A DNA stretch of 64,000 nt from Symsagittifera roscoffensis (Eukaryota > Xenacoelomorpha > Acoela > Convolutidae): the NCBI RefSeq assembly GCF_963678635.1, contig NC_087065.1:50414452-50478451 (forward strand). The letters are read 5' to 3'. Below the pieces are notes generated by a model, which was given only the letters and a program-made list of their open reading frames with translations, searched no databases and was not told the origin of the DNA. The position numbers were made by a program, and so were the translations under genes. Each line of letters starts with the position of its first letter. Position 1 is the first letter of the stretch. This document shows, in pieces, positions 1 through 12,857 of this stretch.

Positions 1-3000
1 TTTCCAATGTTTATCTCATGTTTGAGCAAACATATTTTGGCAGTCTCACATTGACGACTTTGCTGAAAACCTGCTAGTAGCAAACGGAAGCTATCATATA
101 CAAAAGTAAAACAAAAATACCAAAAACTGTGAGAGAATTATTGATTTTTGAGATCTGAAATAACCAAGAAAAACAAAATTTCAGATCTGACAATAAACCT
201 AAAATAGATTGTTTTTCAGATCTAATTTAGAACATTAACTAGGTACTGGGCATAAGGTGATCTAATACAATTTAGAAAAGTTCCGACAGTAACGGAATAT
301 TTGCGCTCGGTATATTTTGTTTCTTCTAACAAATTTTGACTTTTTAACTAGCCGTTTTTGACGGAATTTTTTTATATCATTCGACAGGGGTTGTTGTTCT
401 AGGCTTAAAGTTGAAAAGATATTTTTCCTGTGATCTTTTTTCTTAAAGTTATGGGGGTTTAAAAATTGCTATTTTGGCCAATCTTAGACAATTAACCCGC
501 GATATATTTCGCGAAACTATGGCGTAAGCGGGAATTATATCCTCCTTAGAAATGGTTCCAATTTGGTTGAAGGAAGCTCATTTGCCATAATTGAATTGTT
601 ACTAGGAACGAAATCTTTCATTTTGTACTTTATAAGGCGGGGGTATGCGGGATGATTTTCACAAAAAATCTCAAATTAAAAAAAATCACTTCATTTTGTT
701 ACATTTTGTTCTATGTTACTACTGCTCTGTAAACTTTAAAAGGAAGTCGGAACATTCAGGGCTTCGACTTGATATGCGGAGTCTTATCATATTATATACT
801 GGTTTTTGGAAACATATTTTGAAAATGTGAAAATGATCATCTGAAAAAAATGCTTCAACAAAAGAAGCATTTGATTGGCTTTGATAAGAAAAACTTTTAA
901 AAAACAATTATCTTGCAGCGATAAAAGGAAAAGATACCACTTGGACTAAATCGCGCATTTGTCCTAGTGCTAGTGCTACTGACCATTAGATTAACCTTTC
1001 TTACTGCTCCATAGACTTGTTATACTGCTCCATAGACCTCAAAATGCAGTCGGACCTTTCAAGGCTTCGCCCTGATACGAGCACTATTGTTATCTTTATT
1101 CTGATTGGATTAAAAGTAACGGAATACTTGTGTTTGGGGTGGGTTTTTTTTTCGTCAGACAAATATCGACTTTTTAACTGGCCAATTTAAACAAAAGTTT
1201 TAAACATCATTCACAGCTATTGTTGTCTTGAGTTTAACTTTGAAAAGATAATTTACCTGTGATCATTTTTTGTAAAGTTATGGGGGTTAAAAAAATTGCT
1301 AATTTGGGACAATTAACTTGCGATACTTTTTGCACTAATAACGCGTAATCGGAAATTTAACCCGTCTTAGAAATTGTTCCAAAGTGGTTCAAGGAAGCTT
1401 ATATGCCATAATTGATTTGTTAATTAGAGCAAAATCTCTTTTTTTAAATTTATTATGGCGTGTGGGGGGGAAGTTTTTACCAAAATTTTTTAAATTTTTT
1501 AAGTTTTTTTTAATTTAACTAAATTTAAATTTGTCATGTCATTACTGCTCCATAGACTTTAAAAGGCAGTCGGAACATTCAGGGCTTCGCCCTGATACGA
1601 GCATTCTTGTTCTTTTTTGCTATGTAACGAATAATTTCATCTATTTCTGTGGGAAAAGATGAATCAATTACTGCTCTGCTAACTAATAAAGAGAACTTTG
1701 AGCCTTGTCTCACTTGCGTAGATGCAGTTTCCAACAGAAAGCAGTTGCTTGAAATTGATGCGCGAACTTGTTTCGGCAAACTGATTTTTATGACATGCGC
1801 ATCGCTTTTAGAAACTTCACGAGCAAAACATTATCAACTTATTGGCCAAGTATCAAATGTTTCTTAATATAAAATTACATGTGAAACCTTGCAATTCACC
1901 TTAAAATAATGAGAGTAACTTAGCTTGAACAAGCAAAAAAATGTTCATTGAAAATCTTAAGGAAATTTTAAAAATTAAACTTGAGACAGAGTGTATTTTT
2001 AACCTTGTCTAGATACGTATGGGTTTACATCAATATATCGCTATGAATTGAATTATCTAGAATAAAAGTCACCTCAAAGTCGTTTGAAGAACACACTTGA
2101 AGAAAGCACAAAATTTGTAGAAATCAATAAACTCAACATATGTTAATGTATAAAAGTTGCATATCAATCTCCTTAAGCGTATCGTCATTTTCCTACAAAA
2201 ATCTGATTTTAATCCATGTTCGATATTTTTGCGAGAAAATTATTGATCTAATTTTCCGTCGAATTTTTTTTGAGTTAAAGCTAGCTCTTTATTGTTTGTG
2301 TCATTAACGTGAACAAAACTGCTCGTATATCAGGGAAAAGCCCTGAAAATTCCGACTGTCTCTTAATTCATATTGATTAGCTTTTGGGAAAATAAAATAT
2401 TGAAAACCTATACATTTTGTGGACAATATGAAAGTGTAAGATTTTGAGTCGCACAAAAACAATAAAACCACCAAGAAGCTAGCCTCAATTCAATTTGGAA
2501 CGATTTTGTTGCGCGGGATAATTCGCCACGCAAAAATAAATCGCGTTACGCTCTCAGCATAATGAATGAATTCTTCGAAGCGCGCATAATGTAGTCCAGA
2601 ACATGGCAAATTTGGCAATTTTCAAACTCCCTGAACTTTACAAAATAATCGGAGGTGAAGTATCTTTTTACATTTGAACTCAAGAAGTCAATATCTTTAA
2701 TGATGTAGAAAAAAAAATAGATTAAAATTATTATTTCGATCGGTAAAAATCGACTGAATAAAACAACCACACCGAGCTTAAATATTCCATGGGATTTTTT
2801 GTGCAAGATCTGAAATTCTTTATTTCTTACATAAGTTGATTCTCAGTCCTGAAATTCTTTATTTCAGATCTTGATAGAAACTTGAAAAAGTAAATTTCAG
2901 ATCTGAAATTAGATCTGAGAAACCCTTTGTTAAATTAAAATTTATGCGTATCGATCAAACACCTGAGTTTTTTTTGATGTTTCTGCAATACACAATTACG

Positions 3001-3344
3001 TTTACATTAACTAGAGGTAAAAAAAATTCCGAATAACTTCCATTACGAGGCCAATTTAGGCACTGACTAGGCGCTCATTTTTGTGTCTGTATGTTCCTGG
3101 ATTCCAGAGTCAAGTCTTCAAGCATGTTAAAACTTTGTCGGAACGATCAAAAAAATGAAACAACAAAAAAAGAATAAAGAAGCGTCCTTGTTGCAGAATC
3201 CGCGTACAATTCACAAAATGCACAGTTTGGCATCGAGTTTTCACAAATAGTTTTTTTTTAAATTAAGTTATTGTTCAACTGTGTTACAAAAGTTTTCAAA
3301 ACTGTTAAGACATCAAATTTTGATTTTTCATGCGTTTTTTTGCA
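1..3344. repeat. Long tandem repeat unit, copy 1
   Basis: First visible copy of a direct tandem unit. The sequence from position 1 recurs almost unchanged from 3345 and again from 6907. The unit is AT-rich and I see no credible gene in it; the short ORFs recur only because the DNA is duplicated. Inside are three direct copies (about 719-790, 1002-1090, 1540-1612) and one inverted copy (about 2316-2372) of a ~45-bp module containing the hairpin CAGGGCTTCGCCCTG or a variant, and clusters of AGATCT-centred palindromes (about 150-225 and 2805-2930). Copy 1 lacks a 215-bp block present in copy 2. Confidence 0.93.
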
Positions 3345-6300
3345 TTTCCAATGTTTATCTCATGTTTGAGCAAACATATTTCGGCAGTCTCACATTGACG
3401 ACTTTGCTGAAAACCTGCTAGCTGCTAGTAGCAAACGGAAGCTATCATATACAAAAGTAAAACAAAAATAAAAAAAACTGTGAGAGAATTATTGATTTTT
3501 GAGATCTGAAATAACCAAGAAAAACAAAATTTCAGATCTGACAAAAAACCTAAAATAGATTGTTTTTCAGATCTAATTTAGAACATTAACTAGGTACTGG
3601 GCATAAGGTGATCTAATACAATTTAGAAAAGTTCCGACAGTAACGGAATATTTGCGCTCGGTATATTTTGTTTCTTCTAACAAATTTTGACTTTTTAACT
3701 AGCCGTTTTTGACGGAATTTTTTTATATCATTCGACAGGGGTTGTTGTTCTAGGCTTAAAGTTGAAAAGATATTTTTCCTGTGATCTTTTTTCGTAAAGT
3801 TATGGGGGTTTAAAAATTGCTATTTTGGCCAATCTTAGACAATTAACCCGCGATATATTTCGCGAAACTATGGCGTAAGCGGGAATTATATCCTCCTTAG
3901 AAATGGTTCCAATTTGGTTGAAGGAAGCTCATTTGCCATAATTGAATTGTTACTAGGAACGAAATCTTTCATTTTGTACTTTATAAGGCGGGGGTATGCG
4001 GGATGATTTTCACAAAAAATCTCAAATTAAAAAAAATCACTTCATTTTGTTACATTTTGTTCTATGTTACTACTGCTCTGTAAACTTTAAAAGGAAGTCG
4101 GAACATTCAGGGCTTCGACTTGATATGCGGAGTCTTATCATATTATATACTGGTTTTTGGAAACATATTTTGAAAATGTGAAAATGATCATCTGAAAAAA
4201 ATGCTTCAACAAAAGAAGCATTTGATTGGCTTTGATAGGAAAAACTTTTAAAAAACAATTATCTTGCAGCGATAAAAAGAAAAGATACCACTTGGACTAA
4301 ATCGCGTATTTGTCCTACTGCTAGTGCTACTGACCATTAGATTAACCTTTCTTACTGCTCCATAGACTTGTTATACTGCTCCATAGACCTCAAAATGCAG
4401 TCGGACCTTTCAAGGCTTCGCCCTGATACGAGCACTATTGTTATCTTTATTCTGATTGGATTAAAAGTAACGGAATACTTGTGTTTGGGGTGGGTTTTTT
4501 TTTCGTCAGACAAATATCGACTTTTTAACTGGCCAATTTAAACAAAAGTTTTAAACATCATTCACAGCTATTGTTGTCTTGAGTTTAACTTTGAAAAGAT
4601 AATTTACCTGTGATCATTTTTTTTAAAGTTATGGGGGTTAAAAAAATTGCTAATTTGGGACAATTAACTTGCGATACTTTTTGCACTAATAACGCGTAAT
4701 CGGAAATTTAACCCGTCTTAGAAATTGTTCCAAAGTGGTTCAAGGAAGCTTATATGCCATAATTGATTTGTTAATTAGAGCAAAATCTCTTTTTTTAAAT
4801 TTATTATGGCGTGTGGGGGGGAAGTTTTTACCAAAATTTTTTAAATTTTTTAAGTTTTTTTTAATTTAACTAAATTTAAATTTGTCATGTCATTACTGCT
4901 CCATAGACTTTAAAAGGCAGTCGGAACATTCAGGGCTTCGCCCTGATACGAGCATTCTTGTTCTTTTTTGCTAAAATAATTTCATCTATTTCTGTGGGAA
5001 AAGATGAATCAATTACTGCTCTGCTAACTAATAAAGAGAACTTTGAGCCTTGTCTCACTTGCGTAGATGCAGTTTCCAACAGAAAGCAGTTGCTTGAAAT
5101 TGATGCGCGAACTTGTTCCGGCAAACTGATTTTTATGACATCCGCATCGCTTTTAGAAACTTCACGAGCAAAACATTATCAATTTATTGGCCAAGTATCA
5201 AATGTTTCTTAATATAAAATTACATGTGAAACCTTGCAATTCACCTTAAAATAATGAGAGTAACTTAGCTTGAACAAGCAAAAAAATGTTCATTCAAAAT
5301 CTTAAGGAAATTTTAAAAATTAAACTTGAGACAGAGTGTATTTTTAACCTTGTCTAGATACGTATGGGTTTACATCAATATATCGCTATGAATTGAATTA
5401 TCTAGAATAAAAGTCACCTCAAAGTCGTTTGAAGAACACACTTGAAGAAAGCACAAAATTTGTAGAAATCAACAAACTCAACATATGTTAATGTATAAAA
5501 GTTGCATATCAATCTCCTTAAGCGTATCGTCATTTTCCTACAAAAATCTGATTTTAATCCATGTTTGATATTTTTGCGAGAAAATTATTGATGTAATTTT
5601 CCGTCGAATTTTTTTTGAGATAAAGCTAGCTCTTTATTGTTTGTGTCATTAACGTGAACAAGACTGCTCGTATATCAGGGCAAAACCCTGAAAATTCCGA
5701 CTGTTTCTTAATTCATATCGATTAGCTTTTGGGAAAATAAAATATTGAAAACCTATACATTTTGTGGACAATATGAAAGTGTAAGATTTTGAGTCGCACA
5801 AAAACAATAAAACCACCAAGAAGCTAGCCTCAATTCAATTTGGAACGATTTTGTTGCGCGGGATAATTCGCCACGCAAAAATAAATCGCGTTACGCTCTC
5901 AGCATAATGAATGAATTCTTCGAAGCGCGCATAATGTAGTCCAGAACATGGCAAATTTGGCAATTTTCAAACTCCCTGAACTTTACAAAATAATCGGAGG
6001 TGAAGTATCTTTTTACATTTGAACTCAAGAAGTCATTATCTTTAATGATATAGAAAAAAAATTAGATGAAAATTATTATTTCGATCGGTAAAAATTGACT
6101 GAATAAAAAAACCACACCGAGCTTAAATATTCCATTTTATTCGAAAGTCGGAACAAAAAGCAATGTTTGTTTGGGTGTAAAATGTTCTTCAATGAAATAA
6201 TTTTCAATCTTCAATTTGTTCGATTTATTGTATCAAGCACATTAGAATAATCTTTTACTGCATTAAGACAGCTAGAACAGGCTATTCACCCTAACAAGGT

Positions 6301-6906
6301 ACTAAACTCTGAGAGCTGCATTCACAAACTAATAACGACCCCGTCCCCATGGGATTTTTTGTGCAAGATCTGAAATTCTTTATTTCTTACATAAGTTGAT
6401 TCTCAGACCTGAAATTCTTTTTTTCAGATCTTGATAGAAACTTGAAAAACTAAAATTCAGATCTGAAATTAGATCTGAGAAACCCTTTGTTAAATTAAAA
6501 TTTATGCGTATCGATCAAACACCCGAGTTTTTTTTGATGTTTCTGCAATACACAATTACGTTTACATTAACTAGCGGTAAAAAAAATTCCGATTAACTTC
6601 CATTACGAGGCCAAACTAGGCACTGACTAGGCGCTCATTTTTGTGTCTGTATGTTCCTGGATTCCAGAGTCAAGTCTTCAAGCATGTTAAAACTTTGTCG
6701 GAACGATCAAAAAAATGAAACAACAAAAAAAGAATAAAGAAGCGTCCTTGTTGCAGAATCCGCGTACAATTCACAAAATGCACAGTTTGGCATCGAGTTT
6801 TCACAAATAGTTTTTTTTTTAAATTAAGTTATTGTTCAACTGTGTTACAAAAATTTTCAAAAACTGTTAAGACATCAAATTTTGATTTTTCATGCGCTTT
6901 TTTGCA
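3345..6906. repeat. Long tandem repeat unit, copy 2
   Basis: Second copy, 3562 bp, collinear with copy 1 with scattered substitutions and small indels, for example an extra 7 bp at about 3420. It carries the 215-bp block at 6136-6350 that copy 1 lacks. No coding region is supported. Confidence 0.93.
6136..6350. other. 215-bp block present only in copy 2 of the tandem unit
   Basis: Copy 2 has 215 bp between two CCAT motifs (ending at 6135 and at 6350). Copy 1 joins the same flanks at a single CCAT (about 2788-2791). The pattern fits a deletion in copy 1 between 4-bp direct repeats. The block begins close to an AAGTCGGAAC motif seen elsewhere in the window. Confidence 0.8.
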
Positions 6907-7901
6907 TTTCCAATGTTTATCTCATGTTTGAGCAAACATATTTCGGCAGTCTCACATTTACGACTTTGCTGAAAACCTGCTAGTAGCAAAGGGAAGCTAT
7001 CATATACAAAAGTAAAACAAAAATACCAAAAACTGTGAGAGAATTATTGATTTTTGAGATCTGAAATAACCAAGAAAAACAAAATTTCAGATCTGACATT
7101 AAACCTAAAATAGATTGTTTTTCAGATCTAATTTAGAACATTAACTAGGTACTGGGCATAAGGTGATCTAATACAATTTAGAAAAGTTCCGACAGTAACG
7201 GAATATTTGCGCTCGGTATATTTTGTTTCTTCTAACAAATTTTGGCTTTTTAACTAGCCGTTTTTGACCGAATTTTTTTATATCATTCGAAAGTGGTTGT
7301 TGTTCTAGGCTTAAAGTTGAAAAGATATTTTTCCTGTGATCATTTTTCGTAAAGTAATGGGGGTTTAAAAATTGCTATTTTGGCCAATATTAGACAATTA
7401 ACCCGCGATATATTTCGCGCTACTAAGGCGTAAGCGGGAATTATATCCTTCTTAGAAATGGTTCCAATTTGGTTGAAGGAAGCTCATTTGCCATAATTGA
7501 ATTGTTACTAGGAACGAAATCTTTTATTTTGTACTTTATAAGGCGGGGGTATGCGGGATGATTTTCACAAAAAATCTCAAATTAAAAAAAATCACTTCAT
7601 TTTGTTACATTTTGTTCTATGTTACTACTGCTCTGTAAACTTTAAAAGGCAGTCGGAACATTCAGGGCTTCGACTTGATATGCGGAGTCTTATCGTATTA
7701 TATACTGGTTTTTGGAAACATATTTTGAAAATGTGAAAATGATCATCTGAAAAAAATGCTTCAACAAAAGAAGCATTTGATTGGCTTTGATAAGAAAAAC
7801 TTTTAAAAAACAATTATCTTGCAGCTATAAAAAGAAGTGATACCACTTGGACTAAATCGCGTATTTGTCCTACTGCTAGTGCTACTGACCATCAGATTAA
7901 C
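6907..7901. repeat. Long tandem repeat unit, copy 3 (truncated)
   Basis: Third copy, collinear with the first ~1 kb of copies 1 and 2. Homology stops at about 7901, where copies 1 and 2 continue with a run of TACTGCTCCATAGAC modules and copy 3 continues with unrelated sequence. Confidence 0.9.
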
Positions 7902-8749
7902 ATTTGGTTTAATAATATAAAATGAATTTTCAGCATCTGTTTCGATTCCAAGCTTTTTATTTTTTGAAGGTAAACCTTTGCACTTGCATACGAGTAAATT
8001 GAAGAAAATAAAAAAATTTTCCTGTCAAAAAAAAACAAATTCCAGCTTTGATTTACTTGAGCTACAATAGACAAGGAAACCATATAAAATTGCCTATAAA
8101 TTCAAATAATCTCCTTCCTTATCGTAGCTGAAGTTAATCAGCGCTGGAAATTTTGTTTATTGATAATCATTTCATAATAAGCCAAATAGAAGCTTAATAG
8201 CTTTCTTCTTGAAAAACAGTTTGCCTTTTGAATCTAATTAGTTTTTGCACACGGTATCTGCGTCATCTGTAAATTTCAGCTGGCTGTCATGTCGAACACC
8301 TAAATATTCCAAAGACTAACTGAAACTGATTTTTTCATCTGCTAAAAATGTTTCTAATCCAAACACGCTCTTTTCATCCATTTTTTGCGTTTTCTGGAGC
8401 TGATCGAACAAATGCTTTGCACTCACCAGCCATAAGTTTTATTTATATCGTTTTTAAAATCACTTTTTTATGGCTTGAAAAGAAACAAGAAAGGCAGTGC
8501 CATCCGCAAAAAGACTAAACTCAAAAACTTAACGTCCGTAAAAATGAAACGCTTTTTGATTTTTTTTCAATTATTATCATTTTTTTTATTTAAAGTTTTG
8601 CTTCACTCTATGGAGCAAAAACATTGGTAAACAGGTAATTTAATTTCACATGTTGGGCAAAAATTGAACATCAATGACGATTTCAGTTCAAGTGCTCTGA
8701 TTTTATCCTATTGTATTGTACCAGTCGTTATACTGAAGGCGATTAGGGC
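7902..8749. other. No gene recognised
   Basis: AT-rich sequence following the tandem array. Only short open frames occur and none has a recognisable domain or splice context. Confidence 0.5.
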
Positions 8750-9161
8750 CAAGGGTGGATCTAGGGTTTTCTCGATGGGGGGTGGGCGGTTTTTCAAAAA
8801 AAAATTTAGACTATTTTGTCGACTTTTTTATAGGTCAACCAAATTTTTATTCTGAGCTCTACCAAATCACTATAAAGACACAATTTTAAATAAGTTTTCT
8901 AGGCACCGTTTCTCTAGGCGTTTTAGGCACATTAGGAAAAATTTGATGGAAAAAAACTGCCTTGTTCGGCGCGCGCTCCCCCCTTAAAATTAGTATATTT
9001 TGGCGCTCAAGGCAGAAAAAATTTATGGTCAGCCAAAAATTGATATCTCAAAATAGTACAAAGGGGGGCCCTTTGGGTCGGCAGGGGGTCGAATGCCTGA
9101 AAAGAGGGCGTCCGCCCAAATACCCCCACGCCCCCCATACTCCCCTCTAAATCCGCTGGTG
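8750..9161. mobile_element. hAT-like MITE, diverged copy
   Basis: Begins CAAGGGTGGATCTAGG and ends AAATCCGCTGGTG, matching the ends of the better preserved copies at 18009-18481 and 57660-58018, with the same internal landmarks (a GGCGCGC-type motif and a GGTCGGCAGGGGGTCGAAT-type motif). The 8-bp flanks (8742-8749 and 9162-9169) agree at only 5 of 8 positions, so the target duplication is decayed or absent. No coding capacity. Confidence 0.75.
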
Positions 9162-9219
9162 ATCCGGGGCCGTACTAGAGTCTTAAACCATTTTGAACTC
9201 ACTTATTACATGTTGTTAG

Positions 9220-9848
9220 CTATAACAACACCTCTAACAACAACAACAACAACGACTAGCTCAACTCTTCCTCCCACAACCTCATCAACGACGACAACAA
9301 AACGGAGAACAACAACAAAACGGACAACAACAACCCCGAAGCCGCCGACCACGACGACAACGACTGCTAAACCCTCAAATATAGTGATAGACTTCACTGC
9401 ATCTATTTGCATATCAATGATACCATGTAATATCTGCAATAAGCCCAAGAAACCAGTTCCGATTGTTCCGCCCGAAGTGGCAGGCGGTTCAACTGCTCCT
9501 CCGAAAGTGAAGACGACAACTCAAGTCACAGGCAATGGCAAAGGAAACCCAACTCAAGCTACAACTAAAAGTTCTGTTATCGGTCCCCCAACTGTGCCCA
9601 AAAAACCTCCAGGAAAAACAACTCCACATCCAAAAAAGCCCACACAGCCCGTGATTAAAACTACAACGGAAACTACACAATTCACGACACCAAAAATTGA
9701 CAAAGTGGTAGTGAATCCGGATACGACTGCGCCTCCGGAGTGCGATAGCGGAGCGTGCGTACCGGGGTTGTCAGATCCAGACGACGAGACCCCGGGACCG
9801 AGCGACGCTGACAACAATGCAGTAGACACCGAAGTCAACATAGCCTCT
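9220..9848 (+). CDS. Thr/Pro-rich mucin-like protein, internal exon
   Basis: Product not identified. The open frame runs on from a possible acceptor (TTGTTAG at 9213-9219) to a strong donor GTAAGT at 9849. The first ~45 residues are mostly Thr with Pro, Ser and Lys/Arg, as in O-glycosylated mucin-type linkers. Then comes a short stretch with three Cys (CIS..PCNIC), then Pro/Lys/Thr-rich and finally acidic sequence (DPDDE, DADNN). The frame is also open upstream into the adjacent MITE, so the exon start is uncertain. Composition suggests a secreted or cell-surface spacer region. Part of the Thr tract is an ACA/ACG microsatellite, so a spurious ORF is possible, but the non-repetitive downstream half and the donor argue for a real exon. 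Confidence 0.5.
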
Positions 9849-12091
9849 GTAAGTTACATTTTGTAAGTCAGTGGCAATCATTTTTTGAGAGTAAATAGAA
9901 GACTTTTGTTGCACTTTTTTTAGTTTTTCTCATAAATTTTTTAGTTTTTCTCATAGAATACTCACCTTGTTTTCAACAAAATACTTATTTTAGAATTTCG
10001 GGCTACTTCCCTGTTTGCCTACTCTGCTAGTTTTTTTAACATTCCTCACATTCTACGGCATTCGACATTTTCAATAGGAGAGAAACTAATCGCTGAATCA
10101 AGTGCTATGCGTTCAAATGAAAGAAGAGTTTACGGAAAACTACTTTGCATCAGCGGCTACACTAATTTTTTTTTTACGCAAAAAGGTATTGCCTATCAAA
10201 GTTTTTGTTTTTGGCAATTTTTGGTTTTTTAGAAATGTTTTACTTTTCTCGAAAAAAAACCCTGCCAAATCTGAGATTATTGGTTCAACTGAAAAAAAAA
10301 ATGATTCAACGGTACGCTCTAAAACTGAAAGAAAAAGATATAACGCTCAAAAAGTCTTATTTGTTTTTCTGTTTTCTAGAAACTTTTTGTCTTTTCTCAA
10401 AAACGGCTGTGCCAATTGTCAAATTAAGGCTTCAATAAAAAAAAACGGGTTGCGAGACTCTTCCCTGCAGAAATGGCGAATCCTTTTTTGCATGAAAGTT
10501 GTTAGGTTTTTGGTAGACATATAGTTTATGATATTCTCTTGCAGTTTTTGTAAACTTTTTCAAGATTAGTGGTTCAATAGAAAAAAGCAGGTTGTGGAAA
10601 ATTTCCCTGCTGAAGCAGCCTGGCCAAATTTATGGCTGATAAACTGTTATGAACCTAGGAAAGCCAAAACTTTGAGACTTAAATCGTTTTTATTTTTATT
10701 TTTAATTTCTGTATGAAAACCTGGGGCTAATGCTTCAATCAAAAGTAGAAGGTGCAAAAATTTTATCCGGTTTAAATTTTTACACCCTATTTTGTAGAAG
10801 AGAAACCTGTAGGAAAGTCGACTTTTCAATGTCAAACCTTACATTAGGTTCAGATTAAAAATGGTTAGCGAAAATCTCCTCCACATAAATGGCTAATTCT
10901 GTAATGAGTAATGAACTTAGTGATTTTTTTTTTCAGGAAAAATCCTAAAAGTCTCTAATATCTACAGATGTGCATTCATACATATTGATGCACTTTTGAA
11001 TGCACTTAAGTATATATGCACTCTTTGAGTTCAATTGAAATTCATCTGCTGAAAGTGACGTAAAAAGCACTCTCGAAATACGAACGTGGGCTCTTTTTCC
11101 TTCCCCCCCCCCACCTGCAATTTTTTACATGTAAATTTGTTGACGACATCGTCCGATTGTTATGAAAATTTACATACGGACTAATAAGGCCACGACAAAC
11201 ATAATTGGTCGTCTTATTCAACCTCGTAAAACCACTTGTTACACTAACATATTGAAGCTCGTGTGAGGTGGAGGGAAAAGGTAAAAGAGCCCGAACGTGG
11301 AAATGAGGCAAAAAAACGTGAACGGTTTTTTAGTTTAGAAAGTGGAGTTTAACTTTTAGGTTTCTAGCGGAATAAAAGCTTTATCTCTTGATCCAGTTTT
11401 CTCTAGTTGGGTTCATGTTATCAGAAAAGCGCCAATCATAAATTGTTCGCGAAATTCAAAGAGCTTACTCGGTATGTATTTTTTTTGAAATTCGAAATTC
11501 AGTGTTTTTTAATGTTTACTTGCGTTCAGTTTTTTTTCCAATCTTCGATTGGCTATGTTTTTGTTTTAGTAGAAAAACCGCTATAGATTTGAGTAAGTTG
11601 CAACTTTTCAAAACTACGCATTTCAACCGCCATCAGTCCTACATATTCGAAAAATTATCAAACAAGTTCATCCAGCTTAAGCTCTTTTTCTGTTACGCTT
11701 GTTTAAGGGTCGGTAAGCGTAGTAAAACGTACAGATCACGAAAAACGTGATTGATGTTTAGTTCCGAAAATGAAATTCAATTATCACGTTCCACGGGGGA
11801 AATAGAAAATTTAACTGTTGATCCAGTTTTCTCAGGGCTTTTAGGCAATATTTTTTGTCTTTGAATTTCTGCTCCTTGCAATAATTTACTCTTTTTCAAG
11901 TGGTCTGTTGAATATGTTATTTAAGTTGACAACTTTTTTGGGTTTTTGGTCAATGAAAATTATAGTAACATAAAAATGTTCAGGTTAAGCCTGGTCGGTT
12001 GTTGTGAAATAAAATTTTGATTTCGGCTCTAGTGAATACGACTAATGTATAACTGAAAGTAAATCCAGGTAAAAATTTTATTGATTTCAGA
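9849..12091 (+). other. Non-coding, possibly intronic
   Basis: AT-rich sequence after a GTAAGT donor. Contains diverged copies of a dispersed repeat (about 11280-11480 and 11540-11870). No exon that continues the phase of the upstream Thr-rich exon was found. Confidence 0.4.
11280..11870 (+). repeat. Dispersed repeat family (two adjacent diverged copies)
   Basis: Both copies share a core of the form 'CGGxAxxAA ... TGATCCAGTTTTCTC' and a CAATCATAAA-type motif. Related copies lie at about 13080-13450 on +, and in reverse orientation at about 54240-54530 and 55720-56010. I see no terminal repeats or coding capacity. The family is unclassified. Confidence 0.55.
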
Positions 12092-12161
12092 ATGCGATGT
12101 CGAATTTTCCCGACTACAAGGCGGGTGAGATGTTCGGCGACGAAGTAGCGCAAAACTACAA
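12092..12161 (+). CDS. Candidate internal exon, unknown protein
   Basis: A 70-nt block between a good acceptor (TTATTGATTTCAG) and a consensus donor (GTAAGT). Only one frame is open: two leading bases, then CDVEFSRLQAGEMFGDEVAQ and so on. This phase does not fit a direct join to the Thr-rich exon ending at 9848, so either an exon is missing between them or they belong to different genes. The phase does fit the candidate terminal exon at 12827. No family recognised. Confidence 0.45.
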
Positions 12162-12826
12162 GTAAGTCTGGGTAGCTTCCATGAAACGATTTTTCAAGCC
12201 CCGTAGTTGATAATTATGTCAATCATGCTAAATCTAATATCACATTTTCCTGGAAAATTTTCCAAGTTCATGTTGTCACTTCGAGATATGCTTCTAAGAA
12301 AGTCCAAAAAAACGTAAAATTAACACTTTCTTGGCACGATGTTCTGGTCACAACTTTCTCTGAAACAAAAGCAAGTGGATCACATTAGTAATATCAGTTT
12401 AAATTTATCTGTTTAGCATGTCGGCAAGGTTCTCATTTGTCATCCAACTAAAACCACAGAGCTTAGTATTGGGAACGGGGTGCTTCTACCTTATAATGAA
12501 ATGATTCGGTAAAATATTCGAAGCTGAAAAACGCAGGAAAAACTCCTGTATATGCTACAAATGAAACACTCAACAAACAATTGGGACAGATAATGTAGCA
12601 TGTCGAAAGAAAACGTTATTCATCAACACCAGAATGAAAATGATGGCATTGGTAAGAAAATAGAAGACAGGACAGAAACACTGATTGAACGATTCTGGAT
12701 GGAAACGAATCTAAACAAATCGACAGCAGGAACAAAGAAAAACTAGATGAAAAACAAGAAGAATCTCAATCAAAACTGCATTGTGTTAACAGTACAGTTC
12801 GATTAATTTGAATCATTCATTTTCAG

Positions 12827-12857
12827 CTTTTTACACAGAGGCGGAGCGGAGATATGA
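12827..12857 (+). CDS. Candidate terminal exon joined to 12092-12161
   Basis: After the acceptor TTCATTTTCAG the first base completes the codon left by the 70-nt exon; ten codons later comes TGA at 12855-12857. The tail would read FLHRGGAEI. Evidence is splice phase only; such a short exon could be chance. Confidence 0.3.

Noticed and set aside
645-830. 61-codon ORF conserved in all three tandem units (also 3996-4181, 7551-7736)
   Set aside because: Conservation is explained by the whole unit being duplicated; low-complexity content, overlapping ORFs on both strands, no domain.
1649-1867. ORF in the tandem unit around 1649-1867 and 4958-5212
   Set aside because: It varies by indels between copies and has no recognisable domain.
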